Below, in pieces: positions 1 through 10,100 of a stretch of 64,000 bases of DNA. Position 1 is the stretch's first letter. The number at the start of each line of letters is the position of its first letter. Source of the DNA: Corydoras sp. C115 (taxonomy: Eukaryota; Chordata; Actinopteri; Siluriformes; Callichthyidae); the NCBI GenBank assembly GCA_019802505.1, contig JAFMOC010000420.1, forward strand, positions 101,001 through 165,000. The letters are read 5' to 3'. The notes beneath the pieces are model-generated. The model did no database searches. It had not been told where the DNA came from and saw nothing but the letters and a program-made list of their open reading frames with translations. A program made the translations under genes and the position numbers.

Positions 1-380
1 CCGCCCAGCCCGAGGTCCAGGGGCCGCACGCCGCCCAGCCCGAGGTCCAGGGGCCGCACGCCGCACGCCCCGAGCAGCAGGGGCCGCACGACGCACGCCA
101 CGCCGCCAGGGGGCGCCCGCCTCGCCACGCCGCCAGGGGGCGTCCGCCTCGCCACGCCGCCAGGGGGCGTCCTCCGGACCACGCCGCCAGAGGGCGTGGC
201 CCACTCCTCGTCCGACGTGGGCGCCCGCCAGACCACGCAGCCAGGGGGCGCCCGCCTCGCCACGCAGCCAGAGTGCGTGGCCATCTCCTCGCCCGATGTG
301 GGCGTCCACCGGACCACGCTGCCAGAGGCCGTGGCCCATTCCTCGTACGACGGGGGCGCCCGCCTCGCCACGCAGCCAGA
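1..380 (+). repeat. GC-rich minisatellite in the 3' internal part of an LTR element
   Basis: The first 60 bases are two copies of a 30-bp unit. From about 88 to 200 a second unit of roughly 27-30 bp repeats, built on a CACGCCGCCAGGGGGCGTC core. From 200 to 380 longer, looser units recur containing CGTGGCC and GACGTGGGCG. The array is followed by poly-C, poly-T, a purine tract and an LTR, so it probably belongs to the 3' non-coding interior of that retroelement. The frame here is open only because the repeat lacks stops; no protein family is recognisable. Confidence 0.6.
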
Positions 381-540
381 GTACGTGGCCAACCCCGCGC
401 CCGACGTGGGCAGCCAGAGGCCGTGGCCCATTTCTGATCTGCCGTGGGCGTCCACTGAACTTTGCAGCCAGAGGGCGTTCGGCACGCCTCACCCGCAGAG
501 GGCGTCCACCCGAGGGCGCTTTCCAAGCCCCGCTCGAGGA

Positions 541-558
541 GGGCGGAGGAACCCCCCC

Positions 559-595
<37 letters not shown>

Positions 596-618
596 GACTG
601 TTTTTTTTTTTTTTTTTC
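541..618 (+). repeat. Poly-C / poly-T low-complexity tract
   Basis: A run of C of about 30 bases (interrupted once near the start) is followed after GGGACTG by a T run of about 17 bases. The same tract at 3784-3830 has a shorter C run and a longer T run, as expected of slippage-prone homopolymers. Confidence 0.85.
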
Positions 619-666
619 TTCTCTTGGTCGCGTCCCCCCGTTGCGCGACCGCAGGGGCGGGGGTAA

Positions 667-998
667 TGTAACCTGTTTTGTGTTTCGTCCCTTTTGTTTG
701 AGTTAATTAACGTTCAGTGTTCATTAGTTTAGTTAATTAACCCCTTTCTGTAATTGGTTTGTCTTGTGCACGTGATCGGGTGTCTTTTTGTATTTATGTC
801 CATTGTTTCTTGTCTTCGGTGCTGGTCGTTTGTTTTATGTCACTTAGTCCTTTTTGTACCTCATGTTTTTTGGTGCACTGCACCTTTAATAAACCTGTTT
901 CTGCTACCTACGTGCCTGGCTCCCTTCAGCGCGTGTAACGCGGCGGTCTGCGCTCCCTATGTGCAACCGCTTCAGCCCGAGGTAGACTAACCGTGACA
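667..998 (+). mobile_element. LTR of an unclassified LTR retrotransposon (copy 1)
   Basis: A purine-rich tract ending GGGGCGGGGGTAA lies immediately upstream, as a polypurine primer would. The 332-bp segment starts TGTAAC and ends GTGACA, near-inverted termini of the TG..CA type. A polyadenylation signal AATAAA occurs at 888-893, with a GT-rich stretch before it. It carries no coding frame of note. The 5' part of the parent element is outside the window, so the family cannot be named. The Tc1 element begins four bases after the LTR. Confidence 0.6.
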
Positions 999-1002
999 TA
1001 TA

Positions 1003-2615
1003 CAGTGGGTTGCAAAAGTATTCATACCCCTTAAACTTTTCCATATTTTGTCACATTACAACCACAAAAATAAATATATTTCACTGGAATTTAATGTTAA
1101 AGACACATTTAATTGTGGTATACAATTGTGAAGTGGAAGGAAAATTATACATGAATTAACATTTTTTTTACAAATAAAAAACTGAAAAGTGCGACGTGCA
1201 AAAGTATTCAGCCCCCTTTTCCCTGAGTGCAACCAATTGCATTCAGAAGTTGCCTGATGAGTGCTAATGACTCAAAAGGGTCCACCTGTGTGTAATCTAA
1301 TCTCAGTACAAATACAGCTGCTCCGTGACGGCCTCAGATGTTGGTTAAGAGAATATTGGGGAGCAAACAGCATCATGAAGTCCAAAGAACACACCAGACA
1401 GGTTAGGAATATGGTTTTGGAGAAGTTTAAAGCAGGCTTAGGTTATAAAAAAGATTTCCAAAGCTTTTGAACATCTCACGGAGCACTGTTCAATCCATCA
1501 TCCGGAAATGGAAAGAGTATGGCACCACAGTAAACCTGCCAAGACAAGGCCGTCCACCTAAACTTACAAGCCGAACAAGGAGATCACTGATCAGAGAGGC
1601 AGCCAAGAGGCCCATGGTGACTCTGGATGAAATGCAGAGAGCCACAGCTCAGGTGGGGGAAACTGTCCCACAGGACAACAATTAGTCGTGCACTACACAA
1701 ATGTGGTCTTTATGGAAGAGTGGCAAGGAGAAAGCCATTGCTAAAAGAAAACCATAAGAAGTCCCGTTTGCAGTTTGCCAGAAGCCATGTTGAGGACACA
1801 GCAAACATGTGGAAGAAGGTGCTTTGGTCAGACGAGACCAAAATTGAACTTTTTGGCCACAATGCAAAACGCTATGTGTGGCGGAGAAATAACACTGCAC
1901 ATCACTCTGAAAACACCATCCCCACTGTCAAATATGGTGGTGGCAGCATCATGCTCTGGGGGTGCTTCTCTTCAGCAGGGACCGGAAAGTTGGTCAAAGT
2001 TGATGGGAAGATGGATGGAGCCAAATACAGGGCAATCTTGGAGGAAAACCTGTTGGAGTCAGCAAAAGATTTGAGACTGGGGCGGAGGTTCACCTTCCAG
2101 CAGGACAACGACCCTAAACATAAAGCCAGAGCTACAATGGAGTGGTTTAAAAAAAAGAATATTCATGTGTTAGAATGGCCCAGTCAAAGTCCAGACCTAA
2201 ACCCAATTGAGAATTTGTGGCAAGATCTCAAAACTGCTGTTCACAAACGCTCTCCATCCAATCTGACTGAGCTTGAGCTGTTTTGCAAGGAGGAATGGGC
2301 AAGAATTTCAGTCACTAGATGTGCAAAGCTGGTGGAGACATACCTTAAAAGACTTGCAGCTGTAATTGCAGCAAAAGGTGGCTCCACAAAGTATTGACTC
2401 AGGGGGGCTGAATACTTTTGCACGTCGCACTTTTCAGTTTTTTATTTGTAAAAAAAATTTTGATTCATGTATAATTTTCCTTCCACTTCACAATTGTATA
2501 CCACTTTGTGTTGGTCTTTCACATTAAATTCCAGTGAAATATATTTATGTTTGTGGTTGTAATGTGACAAAATATGGAAAAGTTCAAGGGGTATGAATAC
2601 TTTTGCAACCCACTG
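1003..2615 (+). mobile_element. Tc1-like DNA transposon, copy 1, complete with TIRs and TA sites
   Basis: The element begins CAGTGGGTTGCAAAAGTATT and ends in the reverse complement of that sequence at 2615. It is bounded by TA at 1001-1002 and TA at 2616-2617, the Tc1/mariner target duplication. The inverted repeats extend inwards (TTCCTTCCACTTCACAATTG near both ends). Length 1613 bp is normal for a full Tc1. It moved by cut-and-paste, and its internal transposase is frameshifted. Confidence 0.95.
1375..2397 (+). pseudogene. Tc1-like transposase (frameshifted), copy 1
   Basis: The natural start is the ATG at 1375, which opens into a helix-turn-helix DNA-binding region (ISRSTVQSIIRKWKEYGT) and a GRPPKL hook. 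Frame is lost near 1450, where extra bases lie in an A run and a T run, and again near 1670 in a CCC run. From about 1680 to 2397 the catalytic domain is open. It shows WSDETK, QQDNDPKH and SPDLNPIENLW, the D, D and E of a DD34E triad with 34 residues between second D and E. The two breaks are homopolymer indels, so they could be real decay or consensus errors. No host role is indicated. Confidence 0.9.
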
Positions 2616-2617
2616 TA

Positions 2618-3590
2618 TAAGATATATAATAAGATATATTGATATATATATTTACAGTATAGTTTCTATGTTTTTGTACCAAAAATATTGTCCAACATTT
2701 GAGAAGAAATACATTAAATACATTTTAAAAAAAATATATTGTTTAGTAAACTGTATTTGTTTTTAGAAAATCATTATTAGATATATAATTTTAACAAGAA
2801 CACTTGAATTAATAGCTTTAAGCGTTGGAAATAATCATTGCCTTTGTTTTCTGCATTAAAATTACAACTGTATCATATCAGTATTTTGTCAAATATAAAA
2901 AGTGTTTTTGTTAATAAATGCCAGCTAGACAAAATAGAAAATTTAACGTTTCTACTTCTAGGACAATCTCCAAAGTCATTTTGGTATTGGATCACTGGGG
3001 GAAATAATCTGATAATTGCAATTGGGAAATAGAAGATTGAATTGAACTGGACATGCACACACGGTTCTTTTAAACAAAGAACACAGAGAGGGAAAAGTTG
3101 AGCAATTGTGTTCTGTTTTAAAACAAAAATGGTATGATTTGCATAAGCCTTTTACATTAGATTATAGTGATCTGATATTATGATGAGTTATTAGTTTTTT
3201 ATTTTGTTTTGTTGTTTAAAGTATATTCATATAATTGCAATCAATGTGTTCAGAATAAGAGAAGCCGTCATTAAAGCTTTTTGTCTCTACCTAGATGAGG
3301 ATGATGGATTCCTGATTAAGGAATACATGGTAAGTCAGCATTTTAAGAGTTAATTTGCAAAAACCAATTAAAGCTGTTCAAATAAGCTGCCTATCTCAAA
3401 GAGACATTTTTGTTATTTACGTAACATGTGGTACATGAAATGTAAGTGAAATTCCATTTCACTGACCCAGTTTGTCCGTGTGGTAGAATAAAAAAAAAAT
3501 GTATATAAATATTATGTTAGAAGAAAATAAAAATTTAATTAAATTAAATAAATTTAAATTTTAATATAGCAGCATGTAATAAAATGTAGG
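2618..3590. other. AT-rich intron-like DNA with no gene except a possible microexon
   Basis: Apart from the exon-like block at 3295-3329, I see no coding frame, RNA gene or recognisable repeat family here. Base composition is strongly AT-rich and unlike the GC-rich LTR element to the left. The stretch recurs at 5847-6824 as part of the tandem duplication. Confidence 0.5.
3295..3329 (+). other. Putative 35-nt internal microexon (copy 1)
   Basis: A pyrimidine-rich acceptor, TTTTTGTCTCTACCTAG, ends at 3294 and a near-consensus donor, ATG|GTAAGTC, begins at 3330. Between them lie 35 bases with an open frame reading EDDGFLIKEYM after two leading bases. The surroundings look like intron. Thirty-five is not a multiple of three, so duplicating or skipping the exon would shift frame. 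I cannot name the gene; a chance pair of splice sites remains possible. Confidence 0.35.
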
Positions 3591-3879
3591 GCGGCACGGT
3601 GGCTTAGCGGTTAGCATCGTGGCCAACCCCGCGCCCGACGTGGGCAGCCAGAGGCCGTGGCCCATTTCTGATCTGCCGTGGGCGTCCACCGAACTTTGCA
3701 GCCAGAGGGCGTTCGGCACGCCTCACCCGCAGAGGGCGTCCACCCGAGGGCGCTTTCCAAGCCCCGCTCGAGGAGGGCGGAGGACCCCCCCCCCCCCCCC
3801 CCCCCGGGACTGTTTTTTTTTTTTTTTTTTCTTCTCTTGGTCGCGTCCCCCCGTTGCGCGACCGCAGGGGCGGGGGTAA

Positions 3880-4211
3880 TGTAACCTGTTTTGTGTTTCG
3901 TCCCTTTTGTTTGAGTTAATTAACGTTCAGTGTTCATTAGTTTAGTTAATTAACCCCTTTCTGTAATTGGTTTGTCTTGTGCACGTGATCGGGTGTCTTT
4001 TTGTATTTATGTCCATTGTTTCTTGTCTTCGGTGCTGGTCGTTTGTTTTATGTCACTTAGTCCTTTTTGTACCTCATGTTTTTTGGTGCACTGCACCTTT
4101 AATAAACCTGTTTCTGCTACCTACGTGCCTGGCTCCCTTCAGCGCGTGTAACGCGGCGGTCTGCGCTCCCTATGTGCAACCGCTTCAGCCCGAGGTAGAC
4201 TAACCGTGACA
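3880..4211 (+). mobile_element. LTR, copy 2 (in tandem duplication)
   Basis: Near-identical to the LTR at 667-998, with the same TGTAAC start, AATAAA signal and GTGACA end, again preceded by the GGGGCGGGGGTAA tract. It exists because of the 3.23-kb segmental duplication. It is not a second LTR of one provirus: the intervening DNA is a Tc1 plus intron-like sequence rather than gag-pol. Confidence 0.6.
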
Positions 4212-4215
4212 TATA

Positions 4216-5844
4216 CAGTGGGTTGCAAAAGTATTCATAGCCCCTTAAATTTTTTTCCATATTTTGTCACATTACAACCACAAAATAAATATATTTCACT
4301 GGAATTTAATGTGAAAGACACATTTAATTGTGGTATACAATTGTGAAGTGGAAGGAAAATTATACATGAATTAACATTTTTTTTACAAATAAAAAACTGA
4401 AAAGTGCGACGTGCAAAAGTATTTAGCCCCCTTTTCCCTGAGTGCAACCAATTGCATTCAGAAGTTGCCTGATGAGTGCTAATGACTCAAAAGGGTCCAC
4501 CTGTGTGTAATCTAATCTCAGTACAAATACAGCTGCTCCGTGACGGCCTCAGATGTTGGTTAAGAGAATATTGGGGAGCAAACAGCATCATGAAGTCCAA
4601 GAGAACACACCGGACAGGTTAGGAATATGGTTTGGAGAAGTTTAAAGCAGGCTTAGGTTATAAAAAGATTTCCAAAGCTTTGAACATCTCACGGAGCACT
4701 GTTCAATCCATCATCCGGAAATGGAAAGAGTATGGCACCACAGTAAACCTGCCAAGACAAGGCCGTCCACCTAAACTTACAAGCCGAACAAGGAGATCAC
4801 TGATCAGAGAGGCAGCCAAGAGGCCCATGGTGACTCTGGATGAAATGCAGAGAGCCACAGCTCAGGTGGGGGAAACTGTCCACAGGACAACAATTAGTCG
4901 TGATCCGCCCAAGCATGCGGACTACACAAATGTGGTCTTTATGGAAGAGTGGCAAGGAGAAAGCCATTGCTAAAAGAAAACCATAAGAAGTCCCGTTTGC
5001 AGTTTGCCAGAAGCCATGTTGAGGACACAGCAAACATGTGGAAGAAGGTGCTTTGGTCAGACGAGACCAAAATTGAACTTTTTGGCCACAATGCAAAACG
5101 CTATGTGTGGCGGAGAAATAACACTGCCACATCACTCTGAAAACACCATCCCCACTGTCAAATATGGTGGTGGCAGCATCATGCTCTGCGGGGTGCTTCT
5201 CTTCAGCAGGACCGGAAAGTTGGTCAAAGTTGATGGGAAGATGGATGGAGCCAAATACAGGGCAATCTTGGAGGTCCAAAACCTGTTGGAGTCAGCAAAA
5301 GATTTGAGACTGGGGCGGAGGTTCACCTTCCAGCAGGACAACGACCCTAAACATAAAGCCAGAGCTACAATGGAGTGGTTTAAAAAAAAGAATATTCATG
5401 TGTTAGAATGGCCCAGTCAAAGTCCAGACCTAAACCCAATTGAGAATTTGTGGCAAGATCTCAAAACTGCTGTTCACAAACGCTCTCCATCCAATCTGAC
5501 TGAGCTTGAGCTGTTTTGCAAGGAGGCGGCAAGAATTTCAGTCACTAGATGTGCAAAGCTGGTGGAGACATACCTTAAAAGACTTGCAGCTGTAATTGCA
5601 GCAAAAGGTGGCTCCACAAAGTATTGACTCAGGGGGCTGAATACTTTTGCACGTCGCACTTTTCAGTTTTTTTATTTGTAAAAAAAATGTTGATTCATGT
5701 ATAATTTTCCTTCCACTTCACAATTGTCCCCACTTTGTGTTGGTCTTTCACATTAAATTCCAGTGAAATATATTTATGTTTGTGGTTGTAATGTGACAAA
5801 ATATGGAAAAGTTCAAGGGGTATGAATACTTTTGCAACCCACTG
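4216..5844 (+). mobile_element. Tc1-like DNA transposon, copy 2 (in tandem duplication)
   Basis: Begins CAGTGGGTTGCAAAAGTATT after TA at 4214-4215 and ends at 5844 before TA at 5845-5846. It is the copy of the element at 1003-2615 carried in the second duplication unit, not an independent insertion, since both flanks match as well. Confidence 0.95.
4590..5627 (+). pseudogene. Tc1-like transposase (frameshifted), copy 2
   Basis: The N-terminal half (about 4632-4890) is open through the helix-turn-helix and GRPPKL hook, exactly where copy 1 is broken. Frame is then lost in an insertion near 4900-4920, by one extra base near 5127, and in a short altered stretch near 5189-5210. The segment 5140-5627 again reads open with QQDNDPKH and SPDLNPIENLW. 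A three-base loss and change near 5525 removes a conserved EEW. Its lesions differ from those of copy 1. Confidence 0.88.
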
Positions 5845-6530
5845 TATAAGATATATAATAAGATATATTGATATATATATTTACAGTATAGTTTCTATGT
5901 TTTTTGTACCAAAAATATTGTCCAACATTTGAGAAGAAATACATTAAATACAGGGGCCGCAAAAAAAATATATTGTTTAGTAAACTGTATTTGTTTTTAG
6001 AAAATCATTATTAGATATATAATTTTAACAAGAACACTTGAATTAATAGCTTTAAGCGTTGGAAATAATCATTGCCTTTGTTTTCTGCATTAAAATTACA
6101 ACTGTATCACATCAGTATTTTGTCAAATATAAAAAGTGTTTTTGTTAATAAATGCCAGCTAGACAAAATAGAAAATTTAACGTTTCTACTTCTAGGACAA
6201 TCTCCAAAGTCATTTTGGTATTGGATCACTGGGGAAATAATCTGATAATTGCAATTGGGAAATAGAAGATTGAATTGAACTGGACATGCACACACGGTTC
6301 TTTTAAACAAAGAACACAGAGAGGGAAAAGTTGAGCAATTGTGTTCTGTTTTAAAACAAAAATGGTATGATTTGCATAAGCCTTTTACATTAGATTATAG
6401 TGATCTGATATAGCTATGATGAGTTATTAGTTTTTTATTTTGTTTTGTTGTTTAAAGTATATTCATATAATTGCAATCAATGTGTTCAGAATAAGAGAAG
6501 CCGTCATTAAAGCTTTTTGTCTCTACCTAG

Positions 6531-6565
6531 ATGAGGATGATGGATTCCTGATTAAGGAATACATG
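6531..6565 (+). other. Putative 35-nt microexon (copy 2)
   Basis: Identical to the exon-like block at 3295-3329, with the same acceptor (CTCTACCTAG) and donor (GTAAGTC). Both splice signals survive in both duplication units, although homopolymers nearby have changed. Confidence 0.35.
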
Positions 6566-6824
6566 GTAAGTCAGCATTTTAAGAGTTAATTTGCAAAAAC
6601 CAATTAAAGCTGTTCAAATAAGCTGCCTATCTCAAAGAGACATTTTTGTTATTTACGTAACATGTGGTACATGAAATGTAAGTGAAATTCCATTTCACTG
6701 ACCCAGTTTGTCCGTGTGGTAGAATAAAAAAAAAATGTATATAAATATTATGTTAGAAGAAAATAAAAATTTAATTAAATTAAATAAATTTAAATTTTAA
6801 TATAGCAGCATGTAATAAAATGTA

Positions 6825-7138
6825 GGGCGGCACGGTGGCTTAGTGGCTAGCACGTTCGCCTCTGAGCGCTGGGGATTCCCGGTTCGAATCCCCATCTGGG
6901 TGGAATTTCCATGTTCTCCCCGTGTCCGCGTGGGTTTCCTCCGGTTTCCTCCCACAGTCCAAAAACATGGATCAAGTCAATTGAGTTCTCCAAATTGCTC
7001 CATATAAAGTGATTATAGATGCCCCCATCTGTGTGATTGAGTGTGTGCCCAGCGATAGATTGGCGCCCTGTCCTGAGTGTATCTGCCCAGTGCCCGAAAC
7101 GTTCTGCCCTGGATGGGCATGGGGAACCCCCCCCCCCC
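6825..7138 (+). mobile_element. tRNA-like SINE, near full length
   Basis: Starts GGGCGGCACGGTGGCTTAGTGG, in which GGCTTAGTGG fits a pol III A box, and continues to GGTTCGAATCC, a perfect B box. The body contains the fish-typical CCCCGTGTCCGCGTGGGTTTCC and CCCACAGTCC stretches and ends in a C run instead of the ATGAATGAATGA tail seen in other copies here. SINEs of this type are copied by a partner LINE. It carries no protein. The head of the same SINE is also cut into the duplication junction at 3592-3617. Confidence 0.8.
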
Positions 7139-7239
7139 TTTTATTTATTTTTTTGCTATTGTTTTTATTTTTTTATTGCTATTGTATAATAGCAATAAAA
7201 AAAAATATAGAAGTGTCTGTTGATTTAGGTTCAATTTAA

Positions 7240-7960
7240 GAGTCATACAGCTTCTGGTATGAAGCTGTTTCTCAGTCTTATTGTTTGCACTTAATATTCC
7301 GCAACCTCCTGCCTGAAAAACCTGAGTGTGCTGGGTGAGTGGGATCCTTCATGATGCAGGAGGCCCTTTTTCTGCATCTGGAGGTGTAGATGTCTATGGT
7401 GCTGCAGACAGAGCTTTCCTGTCGTGTGGCACACGTTGATGCTGGAACATAGGATGCTCTCCACCACACACCTGTAGAAAGAGGAGAGATCTGAGCTCCT
7501 GAGACCGGCTCTCTTCAGTCTCCTCAGAAAGTAGAGCCACTGGTGCGCCTTCCTGACTAAGGTGAAAGTGTTGGTGCTACAGGTGAGATTGTTACTCAGG
7601 TGCACACCCAAGTGCCTGTAGCTGGAGACCACTTCCACTGCAGAATCTCAGAGGGAGAGGGATCTGGGCATGTCTGCCTCTTCTGAAGTCCACAATCATC
7701 TCCTTGGTTTTATTTACATTGATGCAGAGGTTATTTTTCCTGCACCAACCATCCAACCACTGGTGTGTCATCCACGAATTTCACAATATGACCGCACCTA
7801 TGGGTAGGTGAGCAGTCATATGTTAGCAGTGTAAACAGGAAGGGGCTCAGCACACAGCCCTGGGTGGAGTCAGTGTGGATGATTATGGTGGAGAAGGATG
7901 TGTTAATATTAATAATTATTATGGGTGCTTCATACTGTCAGAACTCCCATTGCTCTCACA
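7240..7960 (-). mobile_element. Rex1/CR1-type LINE relic, 3' part of reverse transcriptase
   Basis: On the minus strand 7638-7291 reads VSSYRHLGVHLSN, then LRRLKRAGLRSSDLSSFYRCVVESIL. These are the post-catalytic thumb motifs common to fish Rex1-like LINEs. Further upstream on that strand (about 7900-7640) is decayed polymerase sequence including a CAEPLPVYT-like stretch. The 3' end points left. No catalytic YADD is intact and several stops occur. The insertion is old. Confidence 0.7.
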
Positions 7961-8375
7961 TCTCCCTGATGAACACAAAGTACCCAATCTTCAAGGAAAT
8001 GTGTGTTCTTGACAACTGGGTGTGGGCAAGGACTGCAAAATAGACGGTGGGTGCTCAAAGATCAGGATGGCGCCTGAACAGAACATGTGATGTGCACATT
8101 CGGTACTTCCATTCCATGAACTAAGACACGTCAGATCTGACAGATGAAGCTCAAAGGCACCGATCTGTAATATACAACCCCATATAAGGGAAGGAACAGT
8201 ATGTTCACCCCCCCAGAGCCCCTTGAACTAGTTGTTCTAGAAAAAGCAGAACCAGGGGTGGCTAAATAGAAGCAGAAACCAAACTTCGGGGCTCTGGCTT
8301 GGAGAGGCTTTGTGCTGTGCTGTGGTCAGAGCCGATCGCTATCTTTGGCTTGTCTTGGAACAACACACTGCTTTG
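7961..8375. other. No gene recognised
   Basis: No convincing coding frame, RNA or repeat family is visible. A TATA-like CATATAAGG near 8192 followed by a GC-mixed stretch could be an old LTR promoter, but no ends or partner LTR can be found. Confidence 0.3.
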
Positions 8376-8900
8376 TGTCACGCTACCAGAGGAATCGAAG
8401 GAAGCATGAATGTTCAAAGCAAATAGTCTTTATTGCGCTCAATAAAGCAGATGAGGAAATAACCCCAAAACGAGAACACAGTCACATGAAGAAAGGCAAT
8501 GACATCACCGGTCAGCGGAATCACCTGGTGAGCCATAGAGGAGACGGTGAGAAACGCGGCGATGCAGGCACACAGGAGTCGGAGATCCGAAGTCTCTCAC
8601 GTGTTCCCAGGAAACGCGTCCTAGAGGAGATCAACAGGCAGAACCGGATCGCTCAGGTGCAGAAGCCAGAGATGAGTACGGTGGCGAGTCACATACAAAA
8701 CCAAGTAACAGGATCGTAACCAGAAACCTCTGCACTCGTGGATCCGGGACGCCGACTTAAATAGTAGCTGCCGCTGATGAGGCGCACCTGGAACTAATAA
8801 TCTGGAGAGGATGACAGGTGATTGGTTGAGACAGAAGCAGGTGTATCTGTGGGTGTGTGTGGAGGTAAGGTAGGAGCAACAGTGGGTGTGTGAGTGTGCG
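8376..8900 (-). mobile_element. Probable solo Gypsy-type LTR (minus orientation)
   Basis: Starts TGTCACGC and contains TTTATTG near 8431, the reverse complement of a polyadenylation signal. Further right lies a TATA-like CTTAAATAG followed by a CACCTGG block. This is the same order of signals as in the Gypsy LTRs elsewhere in the window (TATA then ACCAGGTG). The right end cannot be fixed and no flanking duplication was found. The frame at 8312-8719 has no recognisable protein and is probably fortuitous. Confidence 0.35.
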
Positions 8901-9234
8901 AGACACATTGACTTGGTTTGTCATAAATACTGCTTAATTCGAATAACTCTGAAATGGACTGCATTGTGGTTTTTGACGCCTTCAGAAAAGAACATCGAGC
9001 AAATTGAGATTTCCTAACAATGTGAACTGGCAATGTGAACTTTTTTAATCTGTGGTGCTCCTGCTCATGAGTTCATGTTTTTTGTTGATCACCGTCCTTT
9101 TGTTTCACCTGCACTTGCAATAAAGTTATGGCTGTCAAAACCTGGAACTGTCTGTCTCGGCTGGTCGTAACACATACCCAAGCTCGCAACAATCTTGAAT
9201 CCTCTGAATACCTTGCTATGTAAGGGAGGACATT

Positions 9235-10075
9235 AACACTGGTCTGTGGAATGTAAAACCGCTTTCAAGAGGGAAAAAGGCTTTCAAGAGGCTTGTGTCA
9301 CATAATGTATTGACATAATGACATTATGATCCACTAAATAGCATTCGCTTGGCATATGATGCTTCACCTTATGGTATTGGGGTGCTAATTTTCCACGTTT
9401 TACCTACTGGAGAAGAAGCCAATAGGATTTACGTCACAAATGCTGAGCAAGGCAGAACAGAATTAAATCAGAATTAAAGGTGCAGCAGGGATGCCTAATG
9501 TGGGGCATAAGAGTCATCGTGCCAGCTACTTTGAGACAGAGGATCCTTGAAGAACTGCATAGTGGACACCCTGGTATAGTAAGAATAAAAGCCATAGCTC
9601 AGAGCTATATATGGTGCCCTGGTCTCTATAGTGCTATTGAGAAGCAGGCAAGGTGCTGTCCAGTTTGTCAGCAAATTCTCAAAATGCCATGTCAAGCCCC
9701 ACTTCATCCATGGGTTTGGCCAAGTAAACCATGGCAAAGGAAACATTTGGACTTTGCAAGACCAACTGAAGGACACATGTTTATGACTGTGGTTGATGCT
9801 CATTCTAAGTGGCCAGAAGTGCAAATTATAGAGTCCACAACCACAGACAGGACTTTTCGTGTTTTGTAGAATGTTTTCAGCCGCTATGGAATTCCCGAAG
9901 TTCTTGTCAGCAATAATGGACCTCATATTACAGCACAAAAGTTTGTATGTTAAACACAATTGCTCAGCCCCATACCACCCAGTCACAAACAGATAAGCCG
10001 AGAGATTTTTACAAACTTAAAATATGCTTTGAAATCTTCTGGTCTTCTTCAGCTTTTCTTTAGCAAAGGTTGGAC
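9235..10075 (+). pseudogene. Decayed Gypsy-type pol: RNase H end plus integrase
   Basis: Near 9354 the sequence reads AYDASPYGIGV, the first acidic motif of the Gypsy RNase H. From 9480 to 9867 an open frame holds the integrase zinc-binding domain (HSGHPGI...CCPVCQ, an HHCC arrangement) and the start of the core (HLDFARP, TVVDAHSKWPEV). After a stop near 9867 the core continues as SRYGIPEVLVSNNG with N in place of the usual D. It is then frameshifted into APYHPVTNRQAERF. Stops, a frameshift and the altered catalytic residue show it is dead. No LTR pair was found; an AATAAA with an LTR-like end lies at about 9119-9171. Confidence 0.8.
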
Positions 10076-10100
10076 ACATTTTTACTGATCATAATACCAT

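Larger units (their letters stand above)
384..3617 (+). repeat. Direct tandem duplication, unit 1 (about 3.23 kb)
   Basis: Starting at the CGTGGCCAACCCCGCG string, everything to 3617 is repeated at an offset of about 3234 bp. The unit holds the distal minisatellite, the poly-C/poly-T tract, one LTR, a complete Tc1 transposon with its TA sites, about 1 kb of intron-like DNA and the first ~25 bp of a SINE. The right junction falls in the SINE head, where the sequence jumps back to CGTGGCC; CGT is shared by both sides as microhomology. Confidence 0.9.
3618..6850 (+). repeat. Direct tandem duplication, unit 2
   Basis: Second copy of the unit beginning at 384. It differs by scattered substitutions, homopolymer-length changes and short oddities. 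These include a GC-rich patch near 5950-5960 where unit 1 has a TTTTAA tract, and an inserted stretch near 4900-4920 inside the transposase. Past 6840 the SINE continues normally, so this copy carries the original right flank. Confidence 0.9.

Noticed and set aside
1..380. Regular GC-rich repeats at the window start considered as a CRISPR array
   Set aside because: Units abut or overlap with no unique spacers, vary in length, and lead into a polypurine tract and LTR in a eukaryotic genome. They are a minisatellite.
3880..4211. This LTR and the one at 667-998 as the two LTRs of one provirus
   Set aside because: The DNA between them contains no gag-pol, and the flanks on both sides are duplicated with them. 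They are copies made by segment duplication.
6835..6905. A-box/B-box containing segment considered as a tRNA gene
   Set aside because: The boxes fit pol III, but no cloverleaf or acceptor stem closes, and the same head recurs at 38261 and elsewhere with a long common body and (ATGA)n tail, so it is a SINE head.
8312..8719. 135-codon frame as a host gene
   Set aside because: It overlaps LTR-like signals, has no recognisable domain and no splice context.
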